Assembly: GCA_944990035.1 (NCBI GenBank)
Contig: CALYLX010000128.1
Coordinates: forward strand, 1-64,000
DNA from: Clitopilus passeckerianus
Taxonomy: Eukaryota; Basidiomycota; Agaricomycetes; Agaricales; Entolomataceae
Direction: 5' to 3'
DNA length: 64,000 nt
Numbering within the stretch: the stretch's first letter is position 1; every line of letters begins with the position of its first letter. Both the position numbers and the translations under genes were made by a program. The notes under the pieces were generated by a model. It did no database searches and was not told where the DNA came from. It saw only the letters and a program-made list of their open reading frames with translations. This document shows positions 54,127 through 64,000 of this stretch, piece by piece.

Positions 54127-55418
54127 TCAATGAACTGTTTTCGTGATCCATTTTTGCACCACCTGGTCCACAATTTCGTGGCTGTTCTTCTCCATGAACA
54201 TCATATGGCCATTCCCATGAATCCCTGCTTCGCCAAGCTTCACATGCTCCACGGACACACCAGCCATCCGCAGGTAATCAACACTACAGTCATCATAAAT
54301 TGAGTGATAGCCCGATTCCGATGTCACCACTAGAACAGGGGTCTTCTCAAGATTCACTAGCTTCCGAGCGGGGGATGCTTGCTGGTAGCAAGTAAAGTTC
54401 GACTCGGTGCTTGAGCTAACGATGACACGGGCTATATCCTCCGGAGAGCGCACAGCTGGGTCGTATGCGATGGGTATGTCCGTGAGCCCATAAGCTCTTG
54501 CTGGTATAATGGGCGCGAAGATAGCTTGGATGAAGGGTGGGCCAACAGGCTCTACGGCAACAATTGCGACCACTTTCTCTGGACGAGCATCAGCTATGAT
54601 CCAGCCATACTGTCCGGATTGCGAATGTGTCATGATAACCGCAGGCTATGGTAATTAGATCAGGCCTCGTTGGACGGCAGTGACGGGTAGAAACACTCAC
54701 ACCGATTTTATCGAGCAATGCTGCACCAGCAGATCGGACCTTTGGGCCCGCATCGGTTTCTGAGTTCACTGAGGTCACCATGGAAGCGTAGAACTCGTCG
54801 AATACAGGGTCTCCAACTGTTCCATTCCCAGGCCATTGGGTATGCGAAACGGCTTGAGGCCATAAATTAAAGTTCTGGGTTGCAGTGAACCGGGCCTCAA
54901 TGGTGTATGTATCGAAGGGGGATTGAGGCCCATCGATATCCTGCTGGTAAGCGGACCGTCCTCGGGCAGGCTGGTCGACTAGGAATACCTAGGCAATGCA
55001 TTGACGTGCGCTTCCTATGCACCGAGTGAAAGCTGGCTCACCTCATAACCCTTGCTGAGGAAGTAGTCTGCCCAGCCTGGTCGCCCATCTGGAGTGTTGA
55101 GGAAATTTGTTCCTGTCATTCCTTCATTCAAAAAAAAAACGTTAGTGCATCATTCGGGCTAATGAGAACGTTCTAAAGATGCTCACCGCGTCCATGGATT
55201 ATGACCAAAGGGAATGGAGCAGTTATCTTGGCTGGTGTCAACTGCTCTACATACATCTGTCCACCCGAGATGCTCGAGTTTCCCTGAGCCGTGTAAGAGC
55301 CACCGACATAGAAATAATTGCGACGATGGAGGGTTCCTTCGGGGATAGGTCTTGCTCTTGGTGAGACAGAAGCAAGGCAGAAGCTTGCAAGAAACAGAGA
55401 AAGGGCAAAGTTGAACAT
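54127..55418 (-). CDS. Secreted alpha/beta hydrolase
   Basis: Start MFNFALSLFLASFCLASVSP (55418) is a signal peptide; the upstream codons have no ATG. The domain shows FPLVIIHGRGEH and [39 protein letters not shown]. The nucleophile elbow is MTHSQSGQYGWIIADARP, followed by VAIVAVEPVGPPF, an acid-side strand TPVLVVTSESGYHSIYDDC and the His block GIHGNGHMMFMEKNS. This pattern is shared with fungal extracellular or vacuolar esterase-like proteins of unknown substrate. Introns lie near 55185-55125, 55035-54990 and 54700-54645. It is divergent from NOP9. Confidence 0.82.
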
Positions 55419-55955
55419 AATGATATCCAAGGAAGCACCAGCAGCCGATATGAACGTGCAAATCTTGGGCGCTCGAATAACTCCGCAGCCCGAAGGTCTA
55501 GGGGTTACCGTGGAATCATCGGCCAGAGTAACCCCCCTGCGTTCGAAGTGACTCGAACCCTCCCGTATCAGAAATTCTTCGATAGTCGGGCTCCTGGTCG
55601 AATGGTGTCTTCTTACAGTTGGATTTTATCGAAGGCTTTGTCCAAGTTGTCCATATTTGGTCGAAGTGGTTGGAACTGCCATCGTTAACTTAGCTCCGTA
55701 GATATCAAACTTGCTTTGTTTTGTGAATTCCTCGCGGATGCATATGCGAAATACGGTGCCACCTTGGGTTAATGGGAGAACCCTTCACCGCCTTTTGAAA
55801 GTTGTTTGTGGCTTCAAAAAGGTGTAGTTCCGTTTTCGGAACCCCGGCCCTCAAGGCGGCTCATCACATGACCATGATCAAAGAATTTCTAAATGCTGAA
55901 CCGTCCTTCTTCAAGTTCCAACCCAGTCCTTGGTCCAATTTACCTCTCATAAACC
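55419..55955. promoter_or_regulatory. Divergent intergenic region with two strong hairpins
   Basis: Two neighbouring perfect hairpins: GGGGTTAC (55501-55508) with GTAACCCC (55528-55535), and GTTCGA (55541-55546) with TCGAAC (55553-55558). No coding frame. This region must also hold both promoters. Confidence 0.5.
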
Positions 55956-58846
55956 ATGCCGAGAGAACACAGGAAGAGGGGAAAGAAAAACAAGAAAAAG
56001 CAGGAAGACAATGAACCTGAGGACTACAGGGAAAACGGTCATGAAGGCCAAACGGAGCTGCCAGTGCATGATGGACCTTCTTGGATTCGTCCTGCGCAGA
56101 ATGAGGATACTGAGACCAATGCAGAAGCACCATTTGGATATGTGGATGCTGATGTGAAGGCATACTTCCGAACGGTGGATCTACAGATACGAGACTGGGC
56201 AGAAGCCCGTGCGGAGGAGGCATCTCCTGAGGAGGACACTGATCCAAACGAAGGTGTGCCCGTATCTCATTGTGTTCCACAAATCAGTGCTGATAATATG
56301 CACAGAGCGCCGTATGTTCTTTGTGGCTGCATTAAAAGAAATGGAGGGGAAGGAGTTGCAATTGGCTACCGATCCTGATTGCTCTGTTATCCTGGAGCGC
56401 ATGGCTTACTCAATGGATGATTTTGTTCGGCGGGTATTCATGGATAGGCTGGCTGGCTCGTGAGTTCAACCGGTTTTATACTTTGAACCTCAGGTTTTGA
56501 TTCTGTCAAGTTACGGACAACTACTTCCCCACCGGTTCGCATCTCACGTGTGCCAAACTTTCTTCACCCTTGCCCGGGAAACTGTATCCAGGGAGGTATG
56601 CGTCGGCCAGTTGATTTGTCGGACACTCTCATTAAAATATTACTTACAGGCCAAAGGAATCTTTCCTGCGATACCCGGCAGCTCTGAAGGAGAGCTTCGA
56701 ACGCTCACTCAACTGATACTAGATGCCTCAGACGTAAAGCGTAGTGTCTGCTCTTGCGTGAAACCTTTACTTATTTCTTTGATAGGCAATTCTCCCATCT
56801 TTTTCTTCTTTGCTTCTAGATCCTTTTGCCTCCCATGTTATTCGAGCTTTGCTCCTGCTGCATGCTCCCAATCTCGCGGGTGTGGATAATCGGTCCAGCC
56901 AGGCTCTCCGCTCAAAGAAAAGTGCCGCGTGGAAAGCAAAGCACGGGAAAATGCAGTCAGTCTTCACCGACCCCAAAGGGAAAGGAAAGGAGAGCGCAGT
57001 CACACCTCCTCAATTTCGAGAGAATGCTAGGAAGTTCGTCCAGGCTCTCCGGGAGGAACAAGATGCGAATGAAGTCCGTGCTCTGGCAGCTAATCAGGTT
57101 GCTAGCCCTGCACTGCAAGTACGATTATGTGCCTTTGCAGGTTTCTCCGGGTTTCTGACTTATCAAGCTAGATTTTACTTGAAGTCGAAGCAAATCTCGG
57201 ACTCACATCTGACAAGGGTTCGCTCATGGATAGGGTCACCGCCGGTTTGATCACCGCCTGCAGTCTGTGCCCCCATTCTTCGATGGCACCTTCCTTCGAC
57301 TAACCCTTCACTCAACAGATATCGATTCCAACCCTACTGTCGAACCTTCAGATTACATTAACACACTTCTTCGCGACCCAACCTCGTCACACCTCTTGGA
57401 GACCATCGTCACTCGAATTCCAGACAACTCGTTCGGCACCTTGTGGACTACTTACTTCAAAGGCAAGCTCGCAAGGTTGTCAGCCCATCCGGTTGCAAAC
57501 TTTGTCCTCGCAAAGGCAATCGAGAGGCTTTCTTCGCAAGAGCTATCAGACACGTGCCAAGAGCTTGGGGATTCCTGGGCCAAGATGATCAGTGGGTTGA
57601 TCCTTTCCCACCCGCATTCAGCAATGCTAACGCTTTGTTTCAGCAACAGGAAGAACCGGGGTCCTGCGCGCTGCAATAGACAGAGCAGCGGCGTTGAAGG
57701 CTTCAGAAGGAGATATCTGCCAGGTAATGAGGTTTTCAAGCCTCTATTCCATGACCTACTAAGGCTCCTCGCAGGCCATATACACTGCCTTTGATCTCCA
57801 TAATACGGAGGACCGATCATTCTTAGTTCCATGTGTGCTCTGCTTAGCACCGCTACAGGTAGGCATGTTCACTACCGCGTATGAAGTTGCTCTTATTCCT
57901 GTCTATCAGGGTTATCACACGCGGAGTCGAGCACAGGAAAAAGAGCACCAAAGAGCCTCAAAACCAGAGCATCAGCACTCTCGGCACCCGCATCCTAAGC
58001 ATGACCAGCTTGAGCCCACAGTACAGGGTGCCCTCCTTCTTCAGTCCTTGCTCAAACTTTCCAGCCCTCCCAATGAGATTGTGACATCAAAGTTCGTTTT
58101 GGTGATATATTCACGATTACATGCGTACTTACGATCGTCTTTTCTATACAGCATCACGGCGTTGCCAGTTGAGAAACGAATCGGAATCGCCTATAATGCC
58201 AACGGTTCTCGTATATATGATGCACTACTGGACTCACCCTCGGTACCTTCAAAAGTCAAGCGTCAATTTGTACTGGACCTGATAGGGCACTATCACACCC
58301 TTGTTGACGATCGTCTCGGCAGTCGTGTTGGTGACAAGTGTTGGAGCTTTGCAGACACATACCTCAAGGTTTGTGCGCTTCGCCCAGCACCCATTCGGAT
58401 ACCCATGCTGACGTGTGCTTTTGCAGGAGAAGATTGCTCGGAGCCTTTTCAATCACGAACAGTTCTTGGCTGCCTCCTACTATGGGAAGTTCTTCGCTAG
58501 ACACCTCAATCTTCACCTTTTGAAGCGCCGTCCCGATGAGTGGAGGGACTTGCAGACACAGCGAAAATCTCGAATCCAGTCTGACAAGGAACCCGTCAAC
58601 ACCGAAAAACGACTACCCACAGGAATCGAGGCGCAGCCCATCAGCCGGAAACGAAAACAAACAAGCGACGAGATCGACGCACTTTTCGACGCCTCTCTAG
58701 GAAAGAAGATCAAACGAGCAGCTCTTGATGGGAGCGCATCGAGGCCAGCGGCTCAAGAACCAGATATCGACGGACTGAAAAATGTTCTTGACGCTATTCG
58801 CGGAGCGCCTGGGGACACCCAACCTCGTAGGAAGAAACACAAATAA
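55956..58846 (+). CDS. NOP9: Nucleolar pumilio-repeat protein Nop9
   Basis: Nop9 binds pre-rRNA in the 40S pathway and delays cleavage by Nob1. It starts [19 protein letters not shown], a basic nucleolar-type region. [13 protein letters not shown] and [32 protein letters not shown] then match the family opening. PUM-like units follow: [87 protein letters not shown] and [56 protein letters not shown] is followed by a basic tail ending RRKKHK. About twelve short introns. It converges on the F-box gene with only 124 bp between stops. Confidence 0.93.
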
Positions 58847-58969
58847 TTATATGTACGATTTTCTGACCAACCATCGGCCTCATGTAACCATGCATGTATT
58901 TTCCACCCAACATGTGTGAAATCAAAGGTACCGATATTGAGAACAGTCATAGGTACGAAAGATGTTATA

Positions 58970-60289
58970 TCAGAAGAGGCGGAACTGTTCTACTGCTATG
59001 TCTATACCCCTACCTCTCAGAGTGTCAATCAACACAACTGTGGCATCGCTAATTACCATTCTCGACTTCATATGGAAGTACGCTATCCCCGGAGCCCTCC
59101 CACAACTAGACCCGCAATAAGGTATCCAAGACTGTAGGAACTCGTATATGCCCCCTTCCGAGCATCTTTGGCCTGTACATTCTAGGTGGAGGTGTCGAAG
59201 TGACATAAGGCCAGATAGGCCGTCACCAAGTCCTGCGCTGCCTGAACCAAGGATTCTGCCTGATATTGGATCACCTGAAGGGTCTCCAAACCCAAACCGA
59301 AGGTCGAGCTGTTCCAACTTGGTGGCTACGGGTAGGCATCGCAATAATCCCGCCTCAGTCATCGGCACATATGCCAAGGATAGCGAGCGAAGATTGGGTG
59401 CAATGGTCGCTAATGCTGAAGAGAATGAAATGGGTTTCGTGGTCCCGGGATCGGTTCGTTTTGCTGAGACGACAATCCTAATCAGCAGCTCGTTCAGAGA
59501 AGGGGTCTCAACGAGACCAATGAATGCTCCCAGGCTTTCGTCCGCGTGTTGGACCCCATCACCTATCCAAGTCTCATCGTAAAGAACGAGATTGAGAGAC
59601 TGTAGCTTGGTCATTGTAACCCTGTCGCAAGCATCGGGTTCAAATGCAAGGGTGGCAGCGAGCTTGCAGTTGTGAAGATCCCTGCAATTGGCAAGTAATG
59701 CGAAGTATTCGGTCAAGGTTGGAAAGATTGGGAGCCGACAGGCGTCGCTCTCTTCCACGATAAGTGTCGTGAGTCTAGCCCAGGGAAGAGGCCAGGCATC
59801 CCTGCCCAGCGTTAGAGGTAAGGGCGATTGGACAAGCTTCAGCTGAAGCGAGGTTAGAGAACTATAGGAGGAAAGTGGATCCCCGTCCGTCATGGTGTGT
59901 ATGGTAGAGATGGGTGCATCTATCACAACATCTTTCCAACGATTTCTGTGGACAAGTAGTGAATTGGCCACATGGTCGAAGATCGGGCCATCGTAGCGCT
60001 GGCGTACTCGGAAAGATAATTGGGTGTCTTCAGACTGCTTCAACCAGGTGGTGATTGTCCTGCTTTTGAGAAGCGCGGAGTAGGTATCACTGCAATCCCA
60101 GTCAATGTCGAGGCGGGCCCATAACGTGGGAGTACCATAGACGATATGTCTCCACTGGGGACACACTCTACCAAGTGTGAGAGGGGGGTCTCTGATGGTG
60201 GGTCGGGGGAACGTGGCACAACATTGGGAGAAGATTTCTACCAACATTTCTGTTGGAAGCCGTATGATGGGGGGTGCATATCGATACAT
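58970..60289 (-). CDS. F-box protein, single exon
   Basis: A 439-residue intronless gene, unusual here because nearly every neighbour has introns. The N-terminal F-box (about residues 7-55) is IIRLPTEMLVEIFSQCCATFP, then LGRVCPQWRHIVYGTPTLWARLDIDW. F-boxes link substrates to SCF ubiquitin ligases through Skp1. The rest is leucine-rich and repeat-like (LTSLQLKLVQSPLPL, LRSLSLAYVPMTEAGLLRCLP, KLEQLDLRFGFGD, SLRHLHLECTG), as in many agaricomycete F-box/LRR-like proteins, a family known to be greatly expanded in this group. The substrate is unknown. Confidence 0.85.
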   Translation of the reverse strand: MYRYAPPIIRLPTEMLVEIFSQCCATFPRPTIRDPPLTLGRVCPQWRHIVYGTPTLWARLDIDWDCSDTYSALLKSRTITTWLKQSEDTQLSFRVRQRYDGPIFDHVANSLLVHRNRWKDVVIDAPISTIHTMTDGDPLSSYSSLTSLQLKLVQSPLPLTLGRDAWPLPWARLTTLIVEESDACRLPIFPTLTEYFALLANCRDLHNCKLAATLAFEPDACDRVTMTKLQSLNLVLYDETWIGDGVQHADESLGAFIGLVETPSLNELLIRIVVSAKRTDPGTTKPISFSSALATIAPNLRSLSLAYVPMTEAGLLRCLPVATKLEQLDLRFGFGDPSGDPISGRILGSGSAGLGDGLSGLMSLRHLHLECTGQRCSEGGIYEFLQSWIPYCGSSCGRAPGIAYFHMKSRMVISDATVVLIDTLRGRGIDIAVEQFRLF

Positions 60290-60766
60290 TCCCCGCGATG
60301 GTGTCGAAACACGTTAAGGCGGTGAAGCAGAACACTGTGAATATGAGAGGCTAAATAAAAATAGGGATCAGAAACTGACACCGATCTTAGGTGGATAGCC
60401 AGCTCGAAGGCAATTGAGCAGTTATAGGAGTCTAGGGACGCATTGCCTCAACCCGACTGGGGATGTCCGGTCTGACTCCTACCAACGGAGGGTTGTCGGG
60501 CCTGTAGGATAGGAATATAACAACATCCAACGATGGCTCTAGAGCTTAGGGTGCTTTCTCGTAGCCTGTTCGAAGCAAACAATGGGATCGTTGCCCTAAC
60601 AAACATGTCCGAGAATGATGGAGTTTGGCAGTTCGCCTGTTTTGACTTTCCATCCGCTCAATTCCATGCGAATCCTTTGAGGTAGACTGAAAGGCGGAGG
60701 GCATCAATCGACTGGATTGAGGGCCACTAGTAATCACCTACGACTATCAATACATAAGTAATACAA
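60290..60766. other. Intergenic, F-box promoter and NUG1 3' UTR
   Basis: About 480 bp without a supportable gene. Short open frames here lack family features. Confidence 0.4.
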
Positions 60767-63126
60767 TTAACCCTCTCCCCGGAAGGACAAACTGGGATCA
60801 AAAGAACATTCCGAAGTCATAAGCTTCATCGTCTCCCCCGCCCGATTTCGTTCCTTTGGGCTGCGCCTTGAGGGCAGTTGACCCAGGGGCCTTTTTGGAG
60901 TTTTGAGCTTCAAGGCTCCATTCTTCGGTGTTAGTGTCTTCCGAGTAGGTACTGCTTTCGTTTTTGATGGGATATCAAATGAGACCTTCTTCGAGGCTGT
61001 CGGCGCCTTGCCTTCTACACGCTTCCGTTTGTTGCTGGTCGGGGGAGGAAGGGCTTCTGGCGTGGCATCATCCTCATCCGCGTCATCTCCAATACTCGGT
61101 TCCTCTTCCTCCATCTCGTCCTCGTCGCCGAAGACCAATGAACCCTCTCCACTTTCCTCCTCGCTATGACTTGCTGGTGAATGGTCTTCAGTTGGGGACC
61201 AGGAGCCGAGGATGTCCAGTCGCCTCTGTTCGAGTGACCCAGGGGTAAGCCTCACAAGGCCTGCAGCCTTGCGAAGATCTTTTCGGGGTTGGCACCGATC
61301 TATCACAGATAGGATGCTGGATGCCAACTCGACGTTTTGAGTAGTATTGGTGGTAGAGCCTGTACTCGGCACATTGGAGTAGCGGGAGAAGGCGCCAGTC
61401 GCCCAATCACGGAGTATGATACGTGAGGCACCAACAATATCAAGCTCTCCATGCTGTAGAAGTCTGATTAGCAGGTGCTACGGGCGCGATGAAACAAACA
61501 ACCTAACCTTCTTTACGAGATGGTTTGCGCGAGCTACACCGGAGAGGAATGTCGTTGTATCTCCTTTAGCGAAAGCGGGAGTCTTGTAGAACAGCATGAG
61601 ATCTTCGGCATTGGCACGAATAATTATATCCGCGACTGATTGAATGGTCAATGTCATTCAGCCCAAGTATGATCGACCTGAACACACCTGCCGGAACGGG
61701 ATCCTTCAGCTTGTCAACCCGGCCTTTCGACCGTAAAAGAACATCACGAATCCGGAATACAGCGCGGTCTGTATCTTCGTCACCTTCACTGGCTTTCCAT
61801 GAGAACCCGGGGGTATCAATGAGCCGGACGTCCTTTCCAGCGACATTCAATGTGATCTCCTGAGGTAATTGCGTGGTAGTCGGACCCGCTGGTGTAGTGC
61901 CGGGCGCATATACCTCTAGGGCAGCCTTTTTGAGCAGCGAGTTGACAAAAGAGCTCTTCCCAGCCTACGTAGCATCAGCGACCGATGAAAAGTGCGCCAA
62001 AATTAAATTACCCACGTTTGCCACACCAACAATGGCGACTGTGAGGGGTTTGGTGTCAGATTTTGCCTCGGCGTCTTTGGCTAGATGGTCCAGAACAGCA
62101 TCCATTCCCCACGCATCGCCTGCAGAAATTTTTGCCTTTCCTTTTCCCTTCGTCTTTTGCTCGGGTTCGGCAGTTGGCAGGAAAGCAGATGATGATCTGA
62201 AAGGCAATGTTGGGTGCTCTCCTCCCAGCTGAGTAGCCCATGCAGAGATGGCTTCACGGGGACACAAGTCTGGGAATGAAAATAAGTACGTTTAAAACAA
62301 GGGCGCATGAGAACAAAGCCCCGGACCAATTTTATTGAGGAGGAGGAGCAATGGAGCACCCTCCTTTGCGGCAACCAATTCCTCCAGATGCGTGCTTCGA
62401 AAGGATAATGGGTCTCTGGCATCGAGGACCTCAATAACCACGTCGGCCTCGTTGATGACGGCTTGTAGGTGGGACAAATCGCGATTGATGAGCATGGGGA
62501 TGTCGTCTTCATCGTCTTCCTCGGTCTGTCTCCTTGGCGGAAGGACGGGAGATCGTCTTAGCATAGACAAGCCTCCTCGCACCAACACCTCCTATAGCAT
62601 CGTTTCCAATCTGCAGGCCCGTGAGTTGCTCATCCTCCATTTCAACGTCTTCTCCAGTCGCCCCGTCCTCCATTGAGATTTCAGCACCTGAGCGAAGGCC
62701 GTTTTTCTCCGCCTTTCGTCGAGCTTTTTCTTCTGATTCCTAATATTAATAAAGTTTGCGTCAAAGATAACAATATTGCAAGATGGGGGTGGCATTACCA
62801 ATCTACGGGTCTCCGAAACTTCTGCAAGGATCTGGTCCTTGAAGGGGAAGTTGTTAGGAATTCCCGGATCCTTGGGAGTTTCTGCAGAGATGAACACTTG
62901 TTTTAGTCTACAGTCTAAAGATTTCCATCAATTGTACGCACTTGACTTCCATTGTGTATTGTTCTTCGCAGCTTTCTTAGCCTTCTTTTTGCTTTCCCGC
63001 ACCTTGCGTTGAATCTTCTTGCGATCGTTCGTCGACCGACGATTGCTGGTCTCTGGTAAGTTCAGTTTAGTTCGCGTTCAGGCCTACTTGCTGTCCAAAA
63101 GTCCTACCTTTACGTATTCGAGGCAT
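60767..63126 (-). CDS. NUG1: Nucleolar circularly permuted GTPase (NUG1/GNL3 family)
   Basis: Needed for 60S subunit export. Starts MPRIRK|ETSNRRSTNDRKKIQRKVRESKKKAKKAAKNN, a typical basic GN3L domain. The permuted GTPase order is visible. After HLQAVINEADVVIEVLDARDPLSFRSTHLEEL comes G4 in LLLLNKI|DLCPREAI. G1 follows in VAIVGVANV|GKSSFVNSLL, then APGTTPAGPT (G2 region) and RLIDTPGFSW (G3). The C-terminal extension is acidic (DEDEMEEEEPSIGDDADEDDA) and then Lys/Pro-rich, with SFDIPSKTKAVPTRK. It ends SLSFRGEG. Short introns split G4 and G1. A 7-residue first exon is followed by an intron ending TTACCAG. About 650 residues. Confidence 0.9.
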
Positions 63127-63811
63127 CTTGACGCAGTAGTAGCAGAGCTAATGGTGAAGCTCGTTCGTACCTCGGCGATGGTCAACTCGAAAAATTCCAA
63201 ATTGGAAGTTTACGTAATGCACGGGCGCCAATTCAGAAGCTATTGCAAAATTCCTTCAAGCTCAAAATCTCATTGTATTGGAGACTACGTAGAGTGTACA
63301 AGGCGTAGATACGTTAAGCGACAGTGTTCATACGCCCCTCGAAAGAGCATGACATTCTGGCGGATTTACTCACCTAAACCGACCGAACTTTTGGTGAGAT
63401 AAGGCATAGCGCCCAGGGTCGCTTAGGTTGGGTCCTAATCTTCACATCGACCTTCTGTTGCCCGTAAGGCGAAGGGGTGGTGTATTGACCAACGACTTGA
63501 TTATTTGAAAGGGACTTTGCGGTCTTTCTTCCTTGGACTTGCAAATGTATGGCATTGGCGAACATAGAAACGGCTACTAGCAAACAGTCCAGGAATATTG
63601 TAACTTGAGAACTTGATTTTGATAAATGAACAGGATTCCATCTTCGCGAACCAACGCAAGTATGATGACTAGAGATATTTGAAGAAACTTGACGCGAGGC
63701 CTATACATGGATACATGTTGTGGTGCTTCATCATTGCATAACTGCCCTTGATCACTGAGCTTTTAAGGGAACGGCGACGAGTCATCAAACAAAGGAAGAA
63801 AAGTGCGACGT
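63127..63811. promoter_or_regulatory. NUG1 promoter and 3' UTR of the RS-domain gene
   Basis: About 680 bp with no coding frame that resembles a protein. It is probably split between the NUG1 upstream region and the 3' UTR of the gene at the window edge. Confidence 0.4.
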
Positions 63812-64000
63812 TTACCAACGGTTGGCCTCATTGGATGGGGCACTGCCGGCTGGGGCCTCATAATCGCGCCGAGGGCTGCTTCCACGTGGTGGGCTTCGAG
63901 AATAGCTCCTGCGACGACGGTAATCCGGAGAATACCTTCCGCTACGAGGGGACTGCGGCGGTCGCGCCAATCGCGGTCACGGCCATAGTAATCACGATCC
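63812..64000 (-). CDS. C-terminal end of an RS-domain (SR-type) RNA-binding protein, partial
   Basis: Only the 3' end is in the window. In one - strand frame the end reads SPRSGRYSPDYRRRRSYSRS, PPRGSSPRRDYEAPAGS and NEANRW, then TAA at 63812-63814. Further up, another frame gives RDYYGRDRDWRDRRSP. The RS and RD dipeptides fit an SR splicing factor or Npl3-like protein. The two good segments are one frame apart near 63955. Either an intron ends at CCGCAG there, with its 5' part outside the window, or a frameshift exists. No RRM can be seen, so the family is only suggested. Confidence 0.5.

Noticed and set aside
55480..55565. Possible tRNA gene (GGTCTAGGGGTTA and GTTCGAA boxes)
   Set aside because: No acceptor stem, no anticodon stem and a T-stem that does not pair; only two simple hairpins remain.
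63019..63402. 127-codon + strand open frame at the NUG1 start
   Set aside because: It overlaps NUG1 exon 1, its intron and upstream DNA in antisense, and it has no domain features.

Overview
The window is nuclear DNA from a filamentous basidiomycete, most likely an agaricomycete. The evidence is short GT-AG introns of about 45-70 nt cutting almost every gene, very compact gene spacing, a chromodomain Ty3/gypsy element, RNase H-bearing LINE elements, and a gene set that is typically fungal (CNB1, SEC63, ALE1, NOP9, SWD1, FUR1, MSS1).

Left third (1 to about 18.2 kb): a transposon graveyard with no host gene that I can support. A LINE tail on the + strand (1-2878) and a LINE tail on the - strand (10765-12490) face each other. 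Between them lie the remains of a third LINE body (- strand endonuclease and start of RT). That body is split by a 6.9 kb chromovirus-type Ty3/gypsy element (3374-10287) with two nearly identical LTRs and a perfect 5-bp target duplication AGTTG. Next come a LINE ORF1 fragment in the opposite orientation (12491-14140), a Ty1/copia integrase fragment (14348-15107), four terminal-inverted-repeat elements of 200-300 bp, and AT-rich sequence with palindromes and an (AT)n microsatellite.

Right two thirds (18.2-64 kb): a dense housekeeping island of about 25 genes. In order: RIC8 G-alpha GEF (-), membrane-anchored PDI (-), CGI121 KEOPS subunit (+), a large PPR protein (+), a coilin-like Cajal body protein (-), an alpha/beta hydrolase (-), SEC63 (+), FUR1 uracil phosphoribosyltransferase (+), MSS1/MnmE tRNA-modification GTPase (-), calcineurin B (+), an unknown protein (-), TTI2 (-), SWD1 of COMPASS (-), a WDR89-like WD40 protein (-), a small single-pass membrane protein (+), two tandem MARVEL-type tetraspan proteins (+), SCO1 (+), ALE1-type MBOAT acyltransferase (+), a small basic conserved-looking protein (+), a secreted alpha/beta hydrolase (-), NOP9 (+), an F-box protein (-), a NUG1-type nucleolar GTPase (-), and the C-terminal end of an RS-domain protein (-) at the right edge.

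The genes do not form a dedicated biosynthetic or defence cluster. Recurring themes are mitochondrial function (PPR, MSS1, SCO1), ER function (PDI, SEC63, ALE1), ribosome biogenesis and RNA (NOP9, NUG1, coilin, CGI121) and signalling (RIC8, calcineurin B), but their proximity looks incidental. The most unusual points are an additional zinc-knuckle reading frame downstream of the chromovirus integrase, the layered LINE/gypsy insertion structure, a coilin-like gene in a fungus, the tandem MARVEL pair and the cluster of foldback elements. I found no strong evidence for an entirely new biological system.
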